From positions 1 to 64,000 of the forward strand of contig NZ_JBHLWI010000030.1 of the NCBI RefSeq assembly GCF_042432905.1: a stretch of DNA of 64,000 nt. Reading direction: 5' to 3'. Shown here in pieces: positions 1 through 8,988 of this stretch. Numbering within the stretch: the stretch's first letter is position 1; each line of letters begins with the position of its first letter. The notes beneath the pieces are model-generated. The model was not told the origin of the DNA, did not search any database, and worked only from the letters and a program-made list of their open reading frames with translations. A program made the translations under genes and the position numbers. This stretch comes from Fontibacter flavus (GTDB lineage: Bacteria > Bacteroidota > Bacteroidia > Cytophagales > Cyclobacteriaceae).

Positions 1-84
1 TTGGATATAGTGCATAGAGATAAAATAGGATTGTTAAAAATAACCTCAACTAAATTTACTAAATTTAAGGAGATTGTGGAATAG
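1..84 (+). CDS. C-terminal end of a gene entering from the left edge (partial)
   Basis: The frame starting at base 1 is open for 27 codons and ends in TAG at 82-84. The residues are lysine- and isoleucine-rich, with a TKFTKFKEIVE end. No family is recognisable from so short a piece and it may be a chance open frame. No terminator is seen after it. Confidence 0.25.
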   Translation: MDIVHRDKIGLLKITSTKFTKFKEIVE

Positions 85-190
85 CCAACTAAAAAACAGG
101 AGAGGCTTTTTTCACAGTCTGACGTTGTGGTGCATGATAAAACGATCTCCGATTTAAAATATTCGTATCTTTAAGAATGATTGAAAAAAA

Positions 191-406
191 ATGGAAACTA
201 TTAGAATTGATATATTGAATCCCAAAGCCAAAGCCCTTTTGAAAGACTTGGCAAATTTGGATTTGATAAGGATTAGGAAAGAGGATTCTGAGAATGCTTT
301 TTCTGAAGTATTGAAAAAATTCAGGAGTAAGTCAAATGAAGCCCCAAGTTTAGAAGAAATTACTAAAGAGGTTGAAGCAGTCCGCAAAGCCCGGTATGAA
401 AAATAG
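191..406 (+). CDS. Antitoxin of a PIN-toxin pair
   Basis: A 71-residue, highly charged, mostly helical protein. Small proteins of this kind, with a short beta-like N-terminus (METIRIDILNP) followed by charged helices, sit directly upstream of PIN-family toxins in Bacteroidota and act as the antitoxin and probably as autorepressor. The reading frame overlaps the toxin start at 396 by 11 nt, the usual translational coupling of such modules. A TATCTTTA element at 166-173 resembles the Bacteroidota -7 box and may drive the pair. Function is inferred from position and composition; I do not recognise a named DNA-binding fold. Confidence 0.6.
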   Translation: METIRIDILNPKAKALLKDLANLDLIRIRKEDSENAFSEVLKKFRSKSNEAPSLEEITKEVEAVRKARYEK

Positions 407-803
407 GAGGGTAATTCTAGATACTAATCTGTGGATAAGTTTTTTGATCTCCAAAAGGCAAAAGGAATTGGATGTCCTTCTTGAATCTGGGGCAGTAACA
501 CTGATTTTTTCGCAAGAATAGCTAGAAGAGTTTTTAGAGGTTTCAGAAAGGCCCAAATTCAAAAGATTTTTTAAAAAATCAGATATCAAAACACTTCTGA
601 CCCAAATTGAAGCTTTTGGGGAATTAATAAAGGTGGAATCAAAAATCAATGAATGTAGAGATCCAAAAGATAATTTCTTATTGAGTCTTTCGGTTGATGG
701 TAAAGCAGATTTCTTAGTAACAGGAGATTCTGATTTATTAGTAATAGGGAAGATAGAGAAGACAAAAATAGTTTCTTGGACTGAATTCATTTCTCAGGGA
801 TAA
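396..803 (+). pseudogene. PIN-domain ribonuclease toxin interrupted by an amber codon
   Basis: Reading from the ATG at 396 gives a typical PIN start (VILDTNLWISFLIS, with the acidic residue D9). An in-frame TAG at 519-521 (codon 42) interrupts it, and the same frame then runs on to TAA at 801-803, giving 135 codons in total. The downstream part keeps the remaining PIN acidic motifs, RDPKDNFLL and TGDSDLLVIG. The flanking residues SQE-stop-LEEFLEV suggest a leucine TTG changed to TAG by one substitution. Known PIN toxins are Mg-dependent RNases needing three or four acidic residues from both halves, so the 41-residue product should be inactive. The antitoxin gene remains intact. Confidence 0.8.
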
Positions 804-1148
804 AAAATCACAGCCTGTCCCGCTTAAACGGGAACACCACAACATCACCTTGGATACAGCGGGCGGTTCAGAGTAAATTGAAAATTCAGTATCTTTAAGT
901 TAGAAGTAGGTTGGAAGCGAACGGTTCCGAAAGCCCGCCGTCTCGAAGCTGAATCCCGTTAATAGTCTAATGTCCAGAATTTACCGTTTATCAGAAAATT
1001 CGAATTTTTAAGCAATTTCAAGAACCTAGAAGAGAGTTTGTCGTTGTAAAAGAGAATAAGATGCAATGACAGGGGTTAATCCTACTGCTCATAAGGAGAG
1101 TAAGGCTTTTCTCTTTTAGTTTAGTTGATGATCGTCATTGTATATAAT
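804..1148. other. Intergenic stretch without a gene
   Basis: No open frame of useful length is seen. It holds an inverted repeat TCCCG-6 nt-CGGGA at 818-833, a second GTATCTTTAAG motif near 886-900 matching the one before the antitoxin, and scattered GC-rich patches near 930-960 that look unlike the surrounding AT-rich DNA. It may be decayed mobile DNA, but no family is recognised. Confidence 0.4.
818..833. repeat. Short palindromic element TCCCGCTTAAACGGGA
   Basis: Five-bp arms TCCCG/CGGGA around a 6-nt centre, 14 nt after the broken toxin gene. The arms match those of the palindromes inside the tRNA relics at 47.4-47.8 kb and 60.56 kb, so it may belong to the same small dispersed element. 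Confidence 0.4.
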
Positions 1149-1171
1149 AATGGGCCTTTATAAGGCCCATT
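1149..1171 (-). terminator. Hairpin at the end of the branching-enzyme gene
   Basis: AATGGGCCTT (1149-1158) pairs with AAGGCCCATT (1162-1171) around a 3-nt loop. The gene's stop codon (1170-1172) lies inside the stem. On the minus strand it is followed by an A/T-rich stretch rather than a clean T-run. Confidence 0.55.
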
Positions 1172-3188
1172 ACTTTTTACCCACTTGCTTTAAAACCATC
1201 GCTGTTCTATTTGGAAGATACAATTTGATCTTCCTGTTTTTATCTGTAGCGTAATCAAATTTTTCAGAAACCCTGTCAAATCCTCCATATTTCTTGTTAT
1301 CGGAGTTCAGGATTATCCTGAAATTACCGGGTTCTGGAACCTCAAACTCGTATCCAAAAAAAGAATCCGTAACATTAAAACTAAACACAAAAATCAAATC
1401 TGATCTTTTATAAATAAGAATTTTCTTTTCAGCATCCAAGAATAATTGTTCGGCATGGGCTGCTGCCAATACCTGATGTTCTCTGATAAGTTGTATCATA
1501 TCCCGATCCCAAAGATTAAGATCTTGATAGCGAAGATGATCTGTATCAGCCAAAGACCACTGTCTCCTGGCATATTGGTAACTCCAATTATTACCTTCCC
1601 TAGGGAAATCAACCCATTCTGGGTGCCCAAACTCATTTCCCATAAAATTAAGGTAACCCTCTCCTCCAAGTGAAATGGTAATAAGTCTGATCATTTTGTG
1701 CAAGGCAATTCCCCTATCCACTACAAGACTGCTCTGTAATTTGGACATACTGGAATACATCTCTTTGTCCATCAACCAAAAAGCTATGGATTTATCACCT
1801 ACCAAAGCCTGATCGTGTGATTCTGCATAGGCAATAGTTCTTTCCTTTTTGGGTCTATTGGTCAGTTCATACCACATTTCAAACATATCCCAATGTTCAT
1901 CCGGTTTATGTTTAAGTGTTTTGATCCAAAAATCAGGAATTCCCATACCAAGACGGTAATCAAAGTCCAAACCGCCTTCCTCATGCCTCCTGCAAAGTCC
2001 CGGCATACCACTCACTTCTTCAGCAATAGAAATGGCCTGTCTTGAAAAATCATGGATGAGTTTATTGGCCAATTGGAGGTAGATGACCGCATCCCAATCT
2101 ACTCCCTCTCTGAAATATTTTATCGGATTGTCAAAATCAATATGTCCATGATGATGGTATAAAATTGAAGTCACACCATCCCAACGGAATCCATCAAAAT
2201 GAAATTCTTCCATCCAATACCTGATATTGGAAAGCAGAAATTGCCTTACTTCTTTTTTACCATAATCAAACAGCTTGGAATCCCATCCTTCATGATATCC
2301 TCTTTCTCCAGGATGAAAATATTGCTGGTCTGAACCATCAAATTCATTCAAACCTTCATTGACATTTTTGACAGCATGGGAATGAACTAAGTCCATCACT
2401 ACCGAAATCCCCATTTTATGCGCCTTATTGATCAGGTATTTAAGGTCTTCAGGAGTTCCAAACCTTGATGTAGGACTAAAAAAATTAGAAACATGATAGC
2501 CAAAAGATCCATAATAAGGATGTTCCATAATCGCCATCATCTGAATGGTATTATAACCCGCTTGTTTTACTCTTGGAAGAATATTTTCAGCGAATTCCAA
2601 ATAGGTGCCCACACCTTCTTTTTCCTGTGCCATCCCCACATGACATTCGTAGATCAATGGCTGCAATAGATTGTCGGAAGGGTCAAAATCGTGATCTGAC
2701 CAGGAAAATCCATTTTCAAGAAACCAAAGCTGTCCTGCAAAATCATGGCTAACCTCATCCTGAATTACCCTGCGGATGTATGCAGGAATCCTATCCAAGG
2801 AACCATTTGACGCTTCTACATGGACTTTGATTTTTGAGCCATGTACAAAACTATTTTTATAATCTTCATAGGGTAAAAATATCTCCCAATCTCCCCGGTA
2901 GTTCCTTTTTAGAGGATGACTGTAACGGCTCCAATGGTTAAAATCTCCAGTAAGATAAAGGTGATTTGCCATTGGAGCCCATTCTCTGTACACCCAACCA
3001 TTTCTAATCTTGTCAAAATGTACACCAAAATATTCATGGGCTCTGGCAAATTCCAAAATACTACCAAACTCATTTTCTATATCTTTCAAGGAGTATTTAT
3101 ACCTCAAGTATCTTTCGGTTACATCTTCCGAAAAGTCTTTAAGCCATTCTTCTTCTTTGATAAGGGTTAAAATTTGTTTCTTTTCCAC
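1170..3188 (-). CDS. glgB: 1,4-alpha-glucan branching enzyme, GH13 (eukaryotic-like type)
   Basis: Makes alpha-1,6 branches in glycogen by cutting an alpha-1,4 chain and transferring it. The 672 residues show an N-terminal helical segment, a CBM48-like beta domain (VYREWAPMANHLYLTGDFNHW, about residues 66-86), and a GH13 barrel with the nucleophile Asp337 in GFRWDGVTS, acid/base Glu390 in SIAEEVSGMPG and Asp459 in YAESHDQALVGDK. The EYFGVH and SGMPGLCRR motifs are typical of the GH13_8 group that includes animal and plant enzymes rather than E. coli-type GlgB. The start is GTG at 3188; an in-frame TGA lies just upstream and no ATG is available. A TATCTTTA box about 25-30 nt upstream could be its -7 element. 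It stands alone, without glgA or glgC nearby. Confidence 0.92.
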   Translation of the reverse strand: MEKKQILTLIKEEEWLKDFSEDVTERYLRYKYSLKDIENEFGSILEFARAHEYFGVHFDKIRNGWVYREWAPMANHLYLTGDFNHWSRYSHPLKRNYRGDWEIFLPYEDYKNSFVHGSKIKVHVEASNGSLDRIPAYIRRVIQDEVSHDFAGQLWFLENGFSWSDHDFDPSDNLLQPLIYECHVGMAQEKEGVGTYLEFAENILPRVKQAGYNTIQMMAIMEHPYYGSFGYHVSNFFSPTSRFGTPEDLKYLINKAHKMGISVVMDLVHSHAVKNVNEGLNEFDGSDQQYFHPGERGYHEGWDSKLFDYGKKEVRQFLLSNIRYWMEEFHFDGFRWDGVTSILYHHHGHIDFDNPIKYFREGVDWDAVIYLQLANKLIHDFSRQAISIAEEVSGMPGLCRRHEEGGLDFDYRLGMGIPDFWIKTLKHKPDEHWDMFEMWYELTNRPKKERTIAYAESHDQALVGDKSIAFWLMDKEMYSSMSKLQSSLVVDRGIALHKMIRLITISLGGEGYLNFMGNEFGHPEWVDFPREGNNWSYQYARRQWSLADTDHLRYQDLNLWDRDMIQLIREHQVLAAAHAEQLFLDAEKKILIYKRSDLIFVFSFNVTDSFFGYEFEVPEPGNFRIILNSDNKKYGGFDRVSEKFDYATDKNRKIKLYLPNRTAMVLKQVGKK

Positions 3189-3528
3189 AAAAAATCAATT
3201 TAGGTTTGACTTAAAGATATAAATAAATATGTATTTCCACTATTCTGCAATCAAGCAAATATTAGTAGGTTTTTAGAGGACAAAATATTTGTTGGTATGA
3301 GATATTAATAGATATATATCCGAAATCATTCCAAAACCTTCTATTAATACCCTACTGTTAAGTTCACCGATCATCTCACAAATAAATTTAGTACATTGCC
3401 AAAATTCTTATAGCTGATAACAGATTTTTCATAAGGTAGGTACCCCTTCTGATCCCATCAGGAATAAAACTCCCCTCCTGCTCTAAAAGTAAGAGTCTGG
3501 CTTTAATTTTCAAAAATCTATCAATAAG
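3189..3528. other. Intergenic stretch between branching enzyme and glycerate kinase
   Basis: Contains the presumed promoter of the branching enzyme (near 3212-3219, minus strand). On the minus strand the frame of the glycerate kinase gene stays open for 46 codons past its TGA, to a TAA at 3388-3390, with a plausible but unrecognised composition. No terminator with a T-run is obvious. Confidence 0.4.
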
Positions 3529-4638
3529 TCAAACATCTGAAAACAAATGAGCGTACTCCAAAATTGCTTTTTCAAGATTTTCTTTGGCCTGAATCATGTA
3601 TCTTTCTTGTGTAAAATCCAAATCAGGAAGTCGGATAACCTCTTCAAAACCTGCACCTTCAGCCCCATTACCTGAAGTAATCAAAATGGTCTTTTTATTA
3701 AGGGCTTTCGAGAGTTGTAACAATTCATAACTTCCTTTGCCTCCAGCAGATTGCTCATCAAATTGCCCTTCACCGGTAAGTATGCAATCAGCCCAATTGA
3801 GTTTTTCTGTCAAGTTAACCTGTTCAAAAAACCACTTTGCTCCCATTTTCATTTCCACGGGGAAGAAAAAAGATAAACCATAGGCAATCCCTCCAGCTGC
3901 ACCAAAACCCTCTTGGTCCTGAATCACGCTTCCTGTTTTTTCACAGAGCAGTTCCAATACTTTTTTACTGCTTTGTTCAAATTCAGTAATTTCACTTTTC
4001 TGAAGGCCTTTCTGTGGCCCAAAAACAGGAATTGCTCCCTTTTCCCCAAAAAATGTGTTACGGACATCACAAAGGCAGGTAAAAGAAAGGGTTGATTTTG
4101 TTATGGGTCTTTGGATATACCTGATCTTGGAGAAGAAATTCCCGGAAAAAATCGGGATATTCCTTCCTTTTTCATCCAAAAATTTAAATCCTAAAGCCGC
4201 CAAAATTCCTAATCCCAAATCAATCGTAGCAGAACCTCCCAAACCCAGCACCACATGCTGAACACCTTGCTTTAGGGCATCAACAATTAATTCCCCGGTG
4301 CCATAACTACTGCTGATAAAAGGTGATTTTTCAAAATTGTGAAGATGTTTTATCCCGGAAGCAGTAGAGACATCAAGATAAACTGTTTTGTTTTCCCTGT
4401 CTAAAAAGTAAAAACCTGAAATGGGCCTTCCCAAAGCATCTAATGCCCAACATTCTATGCGCTCTAATCCCAAAGTCTTGGCCAACAAATAACAGGTACC
4501 ATCTCCCCCATCAGCAATGGGCAGCATCTCTGTTCGGGCATTTTGATTTGTTTTTAAAATTGCCTGTTGAATAATTTCAGCCGCCTCATCTGCTTCTATG
4601 GTTCCTTTAAATGCATTTGGGGCAATGAGAATTTTCAT
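3529..4638 (-). CDS. Glycerate kinase
   Basis: Phosphorylates D-glycerate to 2- or 3-phosphoglycerate, feeding glycerate into lower glycolysis. The 369 residues begin with the family signature MKILIAPNAFKGTIEADEAA and carry IADGGDGTCYLL (about 43-54), GLGGSATIDLG (the nucleotide-binding glycine run) and LTGEGQFDEQSAGGKG near the C-terminus, as in the GarK/GlxK family; length is normal. It lies 54 nt downstream of the symporter gene on the same strand and may be co-transcribed with it. No tartronate or glyoxylate genes are adjacent, so the source of glycerate is unclear. Confidence 0.93.
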   Translation of the reverse strand: MKILIAPNAFKGTIEADEAAEIIQQAILKTNQNARTEMLPIADGGDGTCYLLAKTLGLERIECWALDALGRPISGFYFLDRENKTVYLDVSTASGIKHLHNFEKSPFISSSYGTGELIVDALKQGVQHVVLGLGGSATIDLGLGILAALGFKFLDEKGRNIPIFSGNFFSKIRYIQRPITKSTLSFTCLCDVRNTFFGEKGAIPVFGPQKGLQKSEITEFEQSSKKVLELLCEKTGSVIQDQEGFGAAGGIAYGLSFFFPVEMKMGAKWFFEQVNLTEKLNWADCILTGEGQFDEQSAGGKGSYELLQLSKALNKKTILITSGNGAEGAGFEEVIRLPDLDFTQERYMIQAKENLEKAILEYAHLFSDV

Positions 4639-4692
4639 ATTCTAATTCCATTGAAAGGATTATAAGTGGCCTGACAAATGAAAGCATGAGAA

Positions 4693-6039
4693 TCATGCCC
4701 TCATTCTCTCAAAATAATCTTTTGTTGCAGCTTTCACTTTCGGTGCTAAATAAATGGTCGAAATCATCGTAGGAATAGCCATGATCGCATACATTCCATC
4801 TATAAAACTGACTACTACTTCCAAAGAAACCACAGCGCCACCTACTATGGTTACCAAGTAGAAATAGTTATAATATTTTGCTTTTTCTGCCCCAAAAAGA
4901 TAATTGAAACATTTATGCCCATAATAGGAATAGGTAAACATGGTAGACAAGGCAAAAACCAAAACTGCCATCATCAGCAGGTATTTTCCAAATCCTGGCA
5001 AACCCATCTCAAATGCAGAAAGTGTCAATCTTACCCCATCATTTTCAGTAGTTTCCCAAACTCCGGTCAATAAAATCACCAAAGCTGTCAGGGTACATAC
5101 TACCACCGTATCGATAAATGGCCCTAACATAGCGATCAGCCCCTCTCTTACAGGTTCATTGTTTTTGGATGCACCATGAACCATAGGTGCAGTTCCAATG
5201 CCGGCTTCATTGGAGAAAGCAGCTCTTCTAGCTCCAATCACCATGACAGCTCCTACTGCTCCGCCCATTACTGCCTGACCTGTGAAGGCGTCCTCTAAAA
5301 TCAGCCAAAGCATAGAAGGAATGTTTTCGTAAAATTTGAACATAATCAATAAAACGGTAGCAAAATATAGTAACACCATAAAGGGTACCAGTTTGGACGC
5401 CACAGCAGCAATTCTCTTGATGCCTCCCAATATCACAATGGCCACGATTATCATCATGGAAATGCCTAGAATCCATTTTGTGCTTTCCCCATGGTCAAGT
5501 CCATTAGGTTGAAGTAAAACTGATCTAAGAACAGCTGTCAGCTGATTGGCCTGAAAAATCGCCAACAATCCCAAAACTCCTGCAACTGAAAACAAAATAG
5601 CCAATGGCTTCCATTTCTTCCCCATGCCTTCTTCAATAACATACATTGGGCCTCCCTGTACTTCTCCAGCACTGTCCTTTCCCCTGTACATGATGGCCAA
5701 ACTACAGGAGAAATACTTGGTTGCCATCCCCACAAATGCTGACATCCACATCCAAAATATAGCACCAGGCCCACCCATATTGATGGCAATGGCCACACCT
5801 GAAATATTACCCAAACCAACAGTCGCGGCAATAGCTGCTGATAGTGCCTGTCTGGAGGAAATCTGTCCAGGAAGGTTCTCATCATCATATTTGCCTCTTA
5901 CAACCTTCAAAGCATGTCCAAAGTACCTAAAAGGCAAAAAACCGGAATACAGAAACAAAATCATCCCACCTCCCATCAACAAAATAAGCATCGGAGTATC
6001 CCAAATCCAGTTACTGAAGTCAATTATAAATTGTCCCAT
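4693..6039 (-). CDS. Sodium:alanine symporter, AGCS family
   Basis: Inner-membrane carrier importing alanine or glycine with Na+. The 448 residues contain about eleven hydrophobic segments and family motifs: GLGNISGVAIAINMGGPGAIFWMW (shown in part; glycine-rich substrate/ion region, about 76-99), GGPMYVIEEG and AAFSNEAGIGTAPMVHG. Length matches the family. It starts at the ATG at 6039 and precedes the glycerate kinase gene by 54 nt. Substrate is assigned by family only. Confidence 0.92.
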   Translation of the reverse strand: MGQFIIDFSNWIWDTPMLILLMGGGMILFLYSGFLPFRYFGHALKVVRGKYDDENLPGQISSRQALSAAIAATVGLGNISGVAIAINMGGPGAIFWMWMSAFVGMATKYFSCSLAIMYRGKDSAGEVQGGPMYVIEEGMGKKWKPLAILFSVAGVLGLLAIFQANQLTAVLRSVLLQPNGLDHGESTKWILGISMMIIVAIVILGGIKRIAAVASKLVPFMVLLYFATVLLIMFKFYENIPSMLWLILEDAFTGQAVMGGAVGAVMVIGARRAAFSNEAGIGTAPMVHGASKNNEPVREGLIAMLGPFIDTVVVCTLTALVILLTGVWETTENDGVRLTLSAFEMGLPGFGKYLLMMAVLVFALSTMFTYSYYGHKCFNYLFGAEKAKYYNYFYLVTIVGGAVVSLEVVVSFIDGMYAIMAIPTMISTIYLAPKVKAATKDYFERMRA

Positions 6040-6131
6040 TATTTACATTACAAATGAAACAGCATATTAATGGCAATTTTTGGAAAAGACAAATGGCAAG
6101 AGGAATTTGCTACCTGCCAAATTATGTATAG

Positions 6132-6425
6132 AAAAAGTCACATCCCTTAAGACTGAAAGGATATACCGTATACAAAGTACTATTTACAGACGATAAGACT
6201 TATGTTGAGTTGCTATTATTACAAATTGTCCATGAAGAAAAAATATATTTTCATCCCATAGAGTTAAAGGAAATCTTAAAAAATCCTCAAAATTATATAA
6301 GTTCAGGTTATTAAGGACTCATATTTGGAATGAGCCGGGATAGCTTCCTGGCTATTCAACTTATATTCGAATTGCAAAATAATGGATATATTCAACCTAC
6401 TGATTATCTAAAGAAAGGTGAATAA
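6132..6425 (+). pseudogene. Possible remnant of a small coding region with an internal TAA
   Basis: In one frame the DNA is open from 6132 to 6425 apart from a TAA at 6312-6314. The first part reads like protein (KGYTVYKVLFTDDKTYVELL, then HPIELKEILKNPQNYISSGY). The second part begins at an ATG at 6330 and reads MSRDSFLAIQLIFELQNNGY onward to TAA at 6423-6425. There is no start codon for the first part. Composition and hydrophobic spacing look coding, but I do not recognise the family, and it could be chance in AT-rich DNA. Confidence 0.3.
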
Positions 6426-6474
6426 AGTCGGGATTTGAAAGCTGATAATTAGCATCAAACTATTTTCAAAACAT

Positions 6475-8940
6475 ATGTTGAAGCAAACCTTAATAACTCT
6501 AGCCTATATTATCATAATTTATCAAAGCACTGCCCAAATAGAACCGCGACTCAAACTCTGGTACGAGCAGCCTTCTGGTGAAACTTGGGAAAATGCCCTG
6601 CCTATCGGTAATGGTCGCTTGGGCGCAATGGTTTACGGAAATGTAGGTGAGGAAATCATCCAACTCAATGAAGAAACCGTTTGGTCCGGGGGCCCCAACC
6701 GAAACGATAATTCAGACGCATTGGAAGCAATTCCGGAAATCAGGAAATTGATATTTGACGGAGAATATAAAAAAGCTGAGCAATTGGCCAGAGAAAAAAT
6801 ACAGACCAAAAAATCCAATGGTCAAATGTATCAACCTGTTGGGAACCTTCTTCTGAAATTTCGCGGTCATGAAGCATTCGAAAATTATTACAGGGAATTG
6901 GACATTGAAAATGCCATCACCAGCACCCAATACACCGTAAATGGCATCACCTTCAAAAGAGAAGCTTTCGCCTCCCTTGCGGATCAGGTGATTGTCCTCC
7001 GATTGAGTGCGGACCAAGCCGGGAAACTGAATTTTCAGGCCCGGTTTTCAAGTCCCCATACTTCTGCCCTTTTTTCCTGTGAAAAGGATTCCCGCTTGTT
7101 GATTTCCGGAATCACTTCCAGTCATGAAGGTGTAGAAGGCTTGGTGAGGTTTAGGGGAATTGCCTCTTTTAAAAACAAGGGCGGACAAATGAAAACTTCC
7201 GGGGAGATCTTGGAAATCCAAAATGCTGATGAAGTCCTGATTTATATATCCATTGCCACCAACTTCAAGAGCTATAAGGATATTTCAGGAGATGAAATCC
7301 AGGGCGCTGAGAAATACCTTGTCCAGGCAAGCCAAAAATCTTATGAAGTATTAAAAGCAGACCATATCGATAAATACAAATCCTATTTCGACAGGGTTAG
7401 CCTTGATTTAGGAAGTACAGAGGCCAGCAAACTCCCAACTGATGAAAGACTGAAAAACTTTAAAACAGGAAATGACCCTCATCTTGTATCCTTGTATTTC
7501 CAATATGGAAGATATCTGTTGATATCATCCTCCCAGCCAGGAGGCCAGCCTGCTAATCTTCAAGGAATATGGAACCACAGGCTCAATCCACCTTGGGACA
7601 GCAAATACACCATCAATATCAACGCCCAAATGAATTATTGGCCTGCTGAAAAGACCAATTTATCAGAACTTCATGAGCCCTTTCTGAAGATGGTAGAGGA
7701 GTTGGCAGTTACGGGAAAACAGACAGCAAAGGAGATGTATGGAACAAGAGGCTGGATGGCACATCACAATACCGATATTTGGAGAATTACTGGCCCTGTA
7801 GATGATATTTTCTGGGGCATCTGGAATGGTGGTGGTGGCTGGATTAGCCAGCATCTGTGGGAACATTACCTTTATACAGGCGACATAGATTTTCTGCGTC
7901 GCATATATCCCATCCTAAAAGGTGCTGCTGAGTTCTATATGGACTTTCTGGTTCCCCATCCTGATCAGGATTGGTTGGTAGTAAATCCCGGAACCTCGCC
8001 TGAAAATGCACCTCAGGCGCATGAAGGCACCTCTCTTGATGCAGGCACTACCATGGACAACCAACTTGTCTTTGACGTTTTCAGTACCGCTTTAAGGGCA
8101 GGTGAATTGGCTGGGGAGGACAAAAGCTTTCTGGATTCTTTGGTACAGCTGAGGGAAAAACTTCCCCCCATGCATATAGGTCAATATGGACAGCTTCAGG
8201 AATGGCTGAAGGATATCGATGATCCGGAAGACAAACACCGGCATATTTCACATCTTTATGGGCTCTATCCTTCCAATCAGATTTCACCTTACCTAACACC
8301 TGAATTGGCTAGTGCTTCCAAAACTACCCTGATCCATAGAGGGGATATTTCCACGGGATGGAGTATGGGATGGAAAGTCAATTGGTGGGCAAGGTTACTG
8401 GATGGAAATCATGCTTACAAACTCATCCAGAACCAATTAAGCCCAGTATCAGGAAGTTTTGAAGCAGGAGGATCCTATAATAACCTTTTTGATGCCCATC
8501 CCCCTTTCCAGATTGATGGGAATTTTGGTTGTACTTCAGGAATTGCCGAAATGTTGCTTCAGAGTGCAAACGGTGAAATACATATTTTGCCAGCCTTACC
8601 GGATGTTTGGCCCAATGGCAAAGTGACAGGTTTGAAAGCGAGAGGGGGTTTTGAGATTGTGGAACTGAGCTGGGAAAATGGTAAAGTTGACAAACTCATC
8701 ATCCGATCAGATTTGGGAGGAAACCTTAGAATCCGAAGTGCTGAAGCACTGTTTTTTGAAAATGGTATTTCACCAACTCAGGCCAGTGGAGTAAATCCGA
8801 ATCCATTCTTTTTTATAGAAAACACCCCGAAACCGGTCATTTCAGGGAAATCAGAAATCCAATTATTGGAGCTCAAGCCAACTTTGGTTTATGATTTCCC
8901 AACAGAGAAAGACCAGGTTTATACCCTGCATGTCATATAA
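6475..8940 (+). CDS. Alpha-L-fucosidase, GH95
   Basis: Inverting exo-glycosidase that releases L-fucose, typically alpha-1,2-linked, or in some members L-galactose. The 821 residues begin with a signal peptide (about 20 residues, ending STAQ), so it acts in the periplasm or at the surface. The N-terminal beta domain has LPIGNGRLGAMVYG and QLNEETVWSGGP; the (alpha/alpha)6 barrel carries Asn381 and Asn383 in TININAQMNYW, Glu510 in NPGTSPENAP and Asp681 in FQIDGNFG. These match the Asn-Asn-Asp/Glu catalytic set known from GH95. A dehydrogenase gene follows 48 nt downstream on the same strand, suggesting a small sugar-catabolic unit. No SusC/SusD pair is in the window. Confidence 0.93.
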   Translation: MLKQTLITLAYIIIIYQSTAQIEPRLKLWYEQPSGETWENALPIGNGRLGAMVYGNVGEEIIQLNEETVWSGGPNRNDNSDALEAIPEIRKLIFDGEYKKAEQLAREKIQTKKSNGQMYQPVGNLLLKFRGHEAFENYYRELDIENAITSTQYTVNGITFKREAFASLADQVIVLRLSADQAGKLNFQARFSSPHTSALFSCEKDSRLLISGITSSHEGVEGLVRFRGIASFKNKGGQMKTSGEILEIQNADEVLIYISIATNFKSYKDISGDEIQGAEKYLVQASQKSYEVLKADHIDKYKSYFDRVSLDLGSTEASKLPTDERLKNFKTGNDPHLVSLYFQYGRYLLISSSQPGGQPANLQGIWNHRLNPPWDSKYTININAQMNYWPAEKTNLSELHEPFLKMVEELAVTGKQTAKEMYGTRGWMAHHNTDIWRITGPVDDIFWGIWNGGGGWISQHLWEHYLYTGDIDFLRRIYPILKGAAEFYMDFLVPHPDQDWLVVNPGTSPENAPQAHEGTSLDAGTTMDNQLVFDVFSTALRAGELAGEDKSFLDSLVQLREKLPPMHIGQYGQLQEWLKDIDDPEDKHRHISHLYGLYPSNQISPYLTPELASASKTTLIHRGDISTGWSMGWKVNWWARLLDGNHAYKLIQNQLSPVSGSFEAGGSYNNLFDAHPPFQIDGNFGCTSGIAEMLLQSANGEIHILPALPDVWPNGKVTGLKARGGFEIVELSWENGKVDKLIIRSDLGGNLRIRSAEALFFENGISPTQASGVNPNPFFFIENTPKPVISGKSEIQLLELKPTLVYDFPTEKDQVYTLHVI

Positions 8941-8988
8941 TCTCTAAATACTAAATTCACTAAAATCAAACCCTTTAAACAGCAAAAA

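Noticed and set aside
350..790. Minus-strand open frame opposite the toxin-antitoxin genes
   Set aside because: It is antisense to the recognisable PIN and antitoxin sequences and has no family features.
396..803. Pyrrolysine or programmed read-through at the amber codon of the PIN toxin
   Set aside because: No pylT-like gene or read-through context is visible, and the flanking residues fit a simple Leu codon mutation.
5228..6070. Several open frames overlapping the alanine symporter gene
   Set aside because: Shadows of the symporter in other frames, with compositions typical of translated out-of-frame membrane-protein codons.
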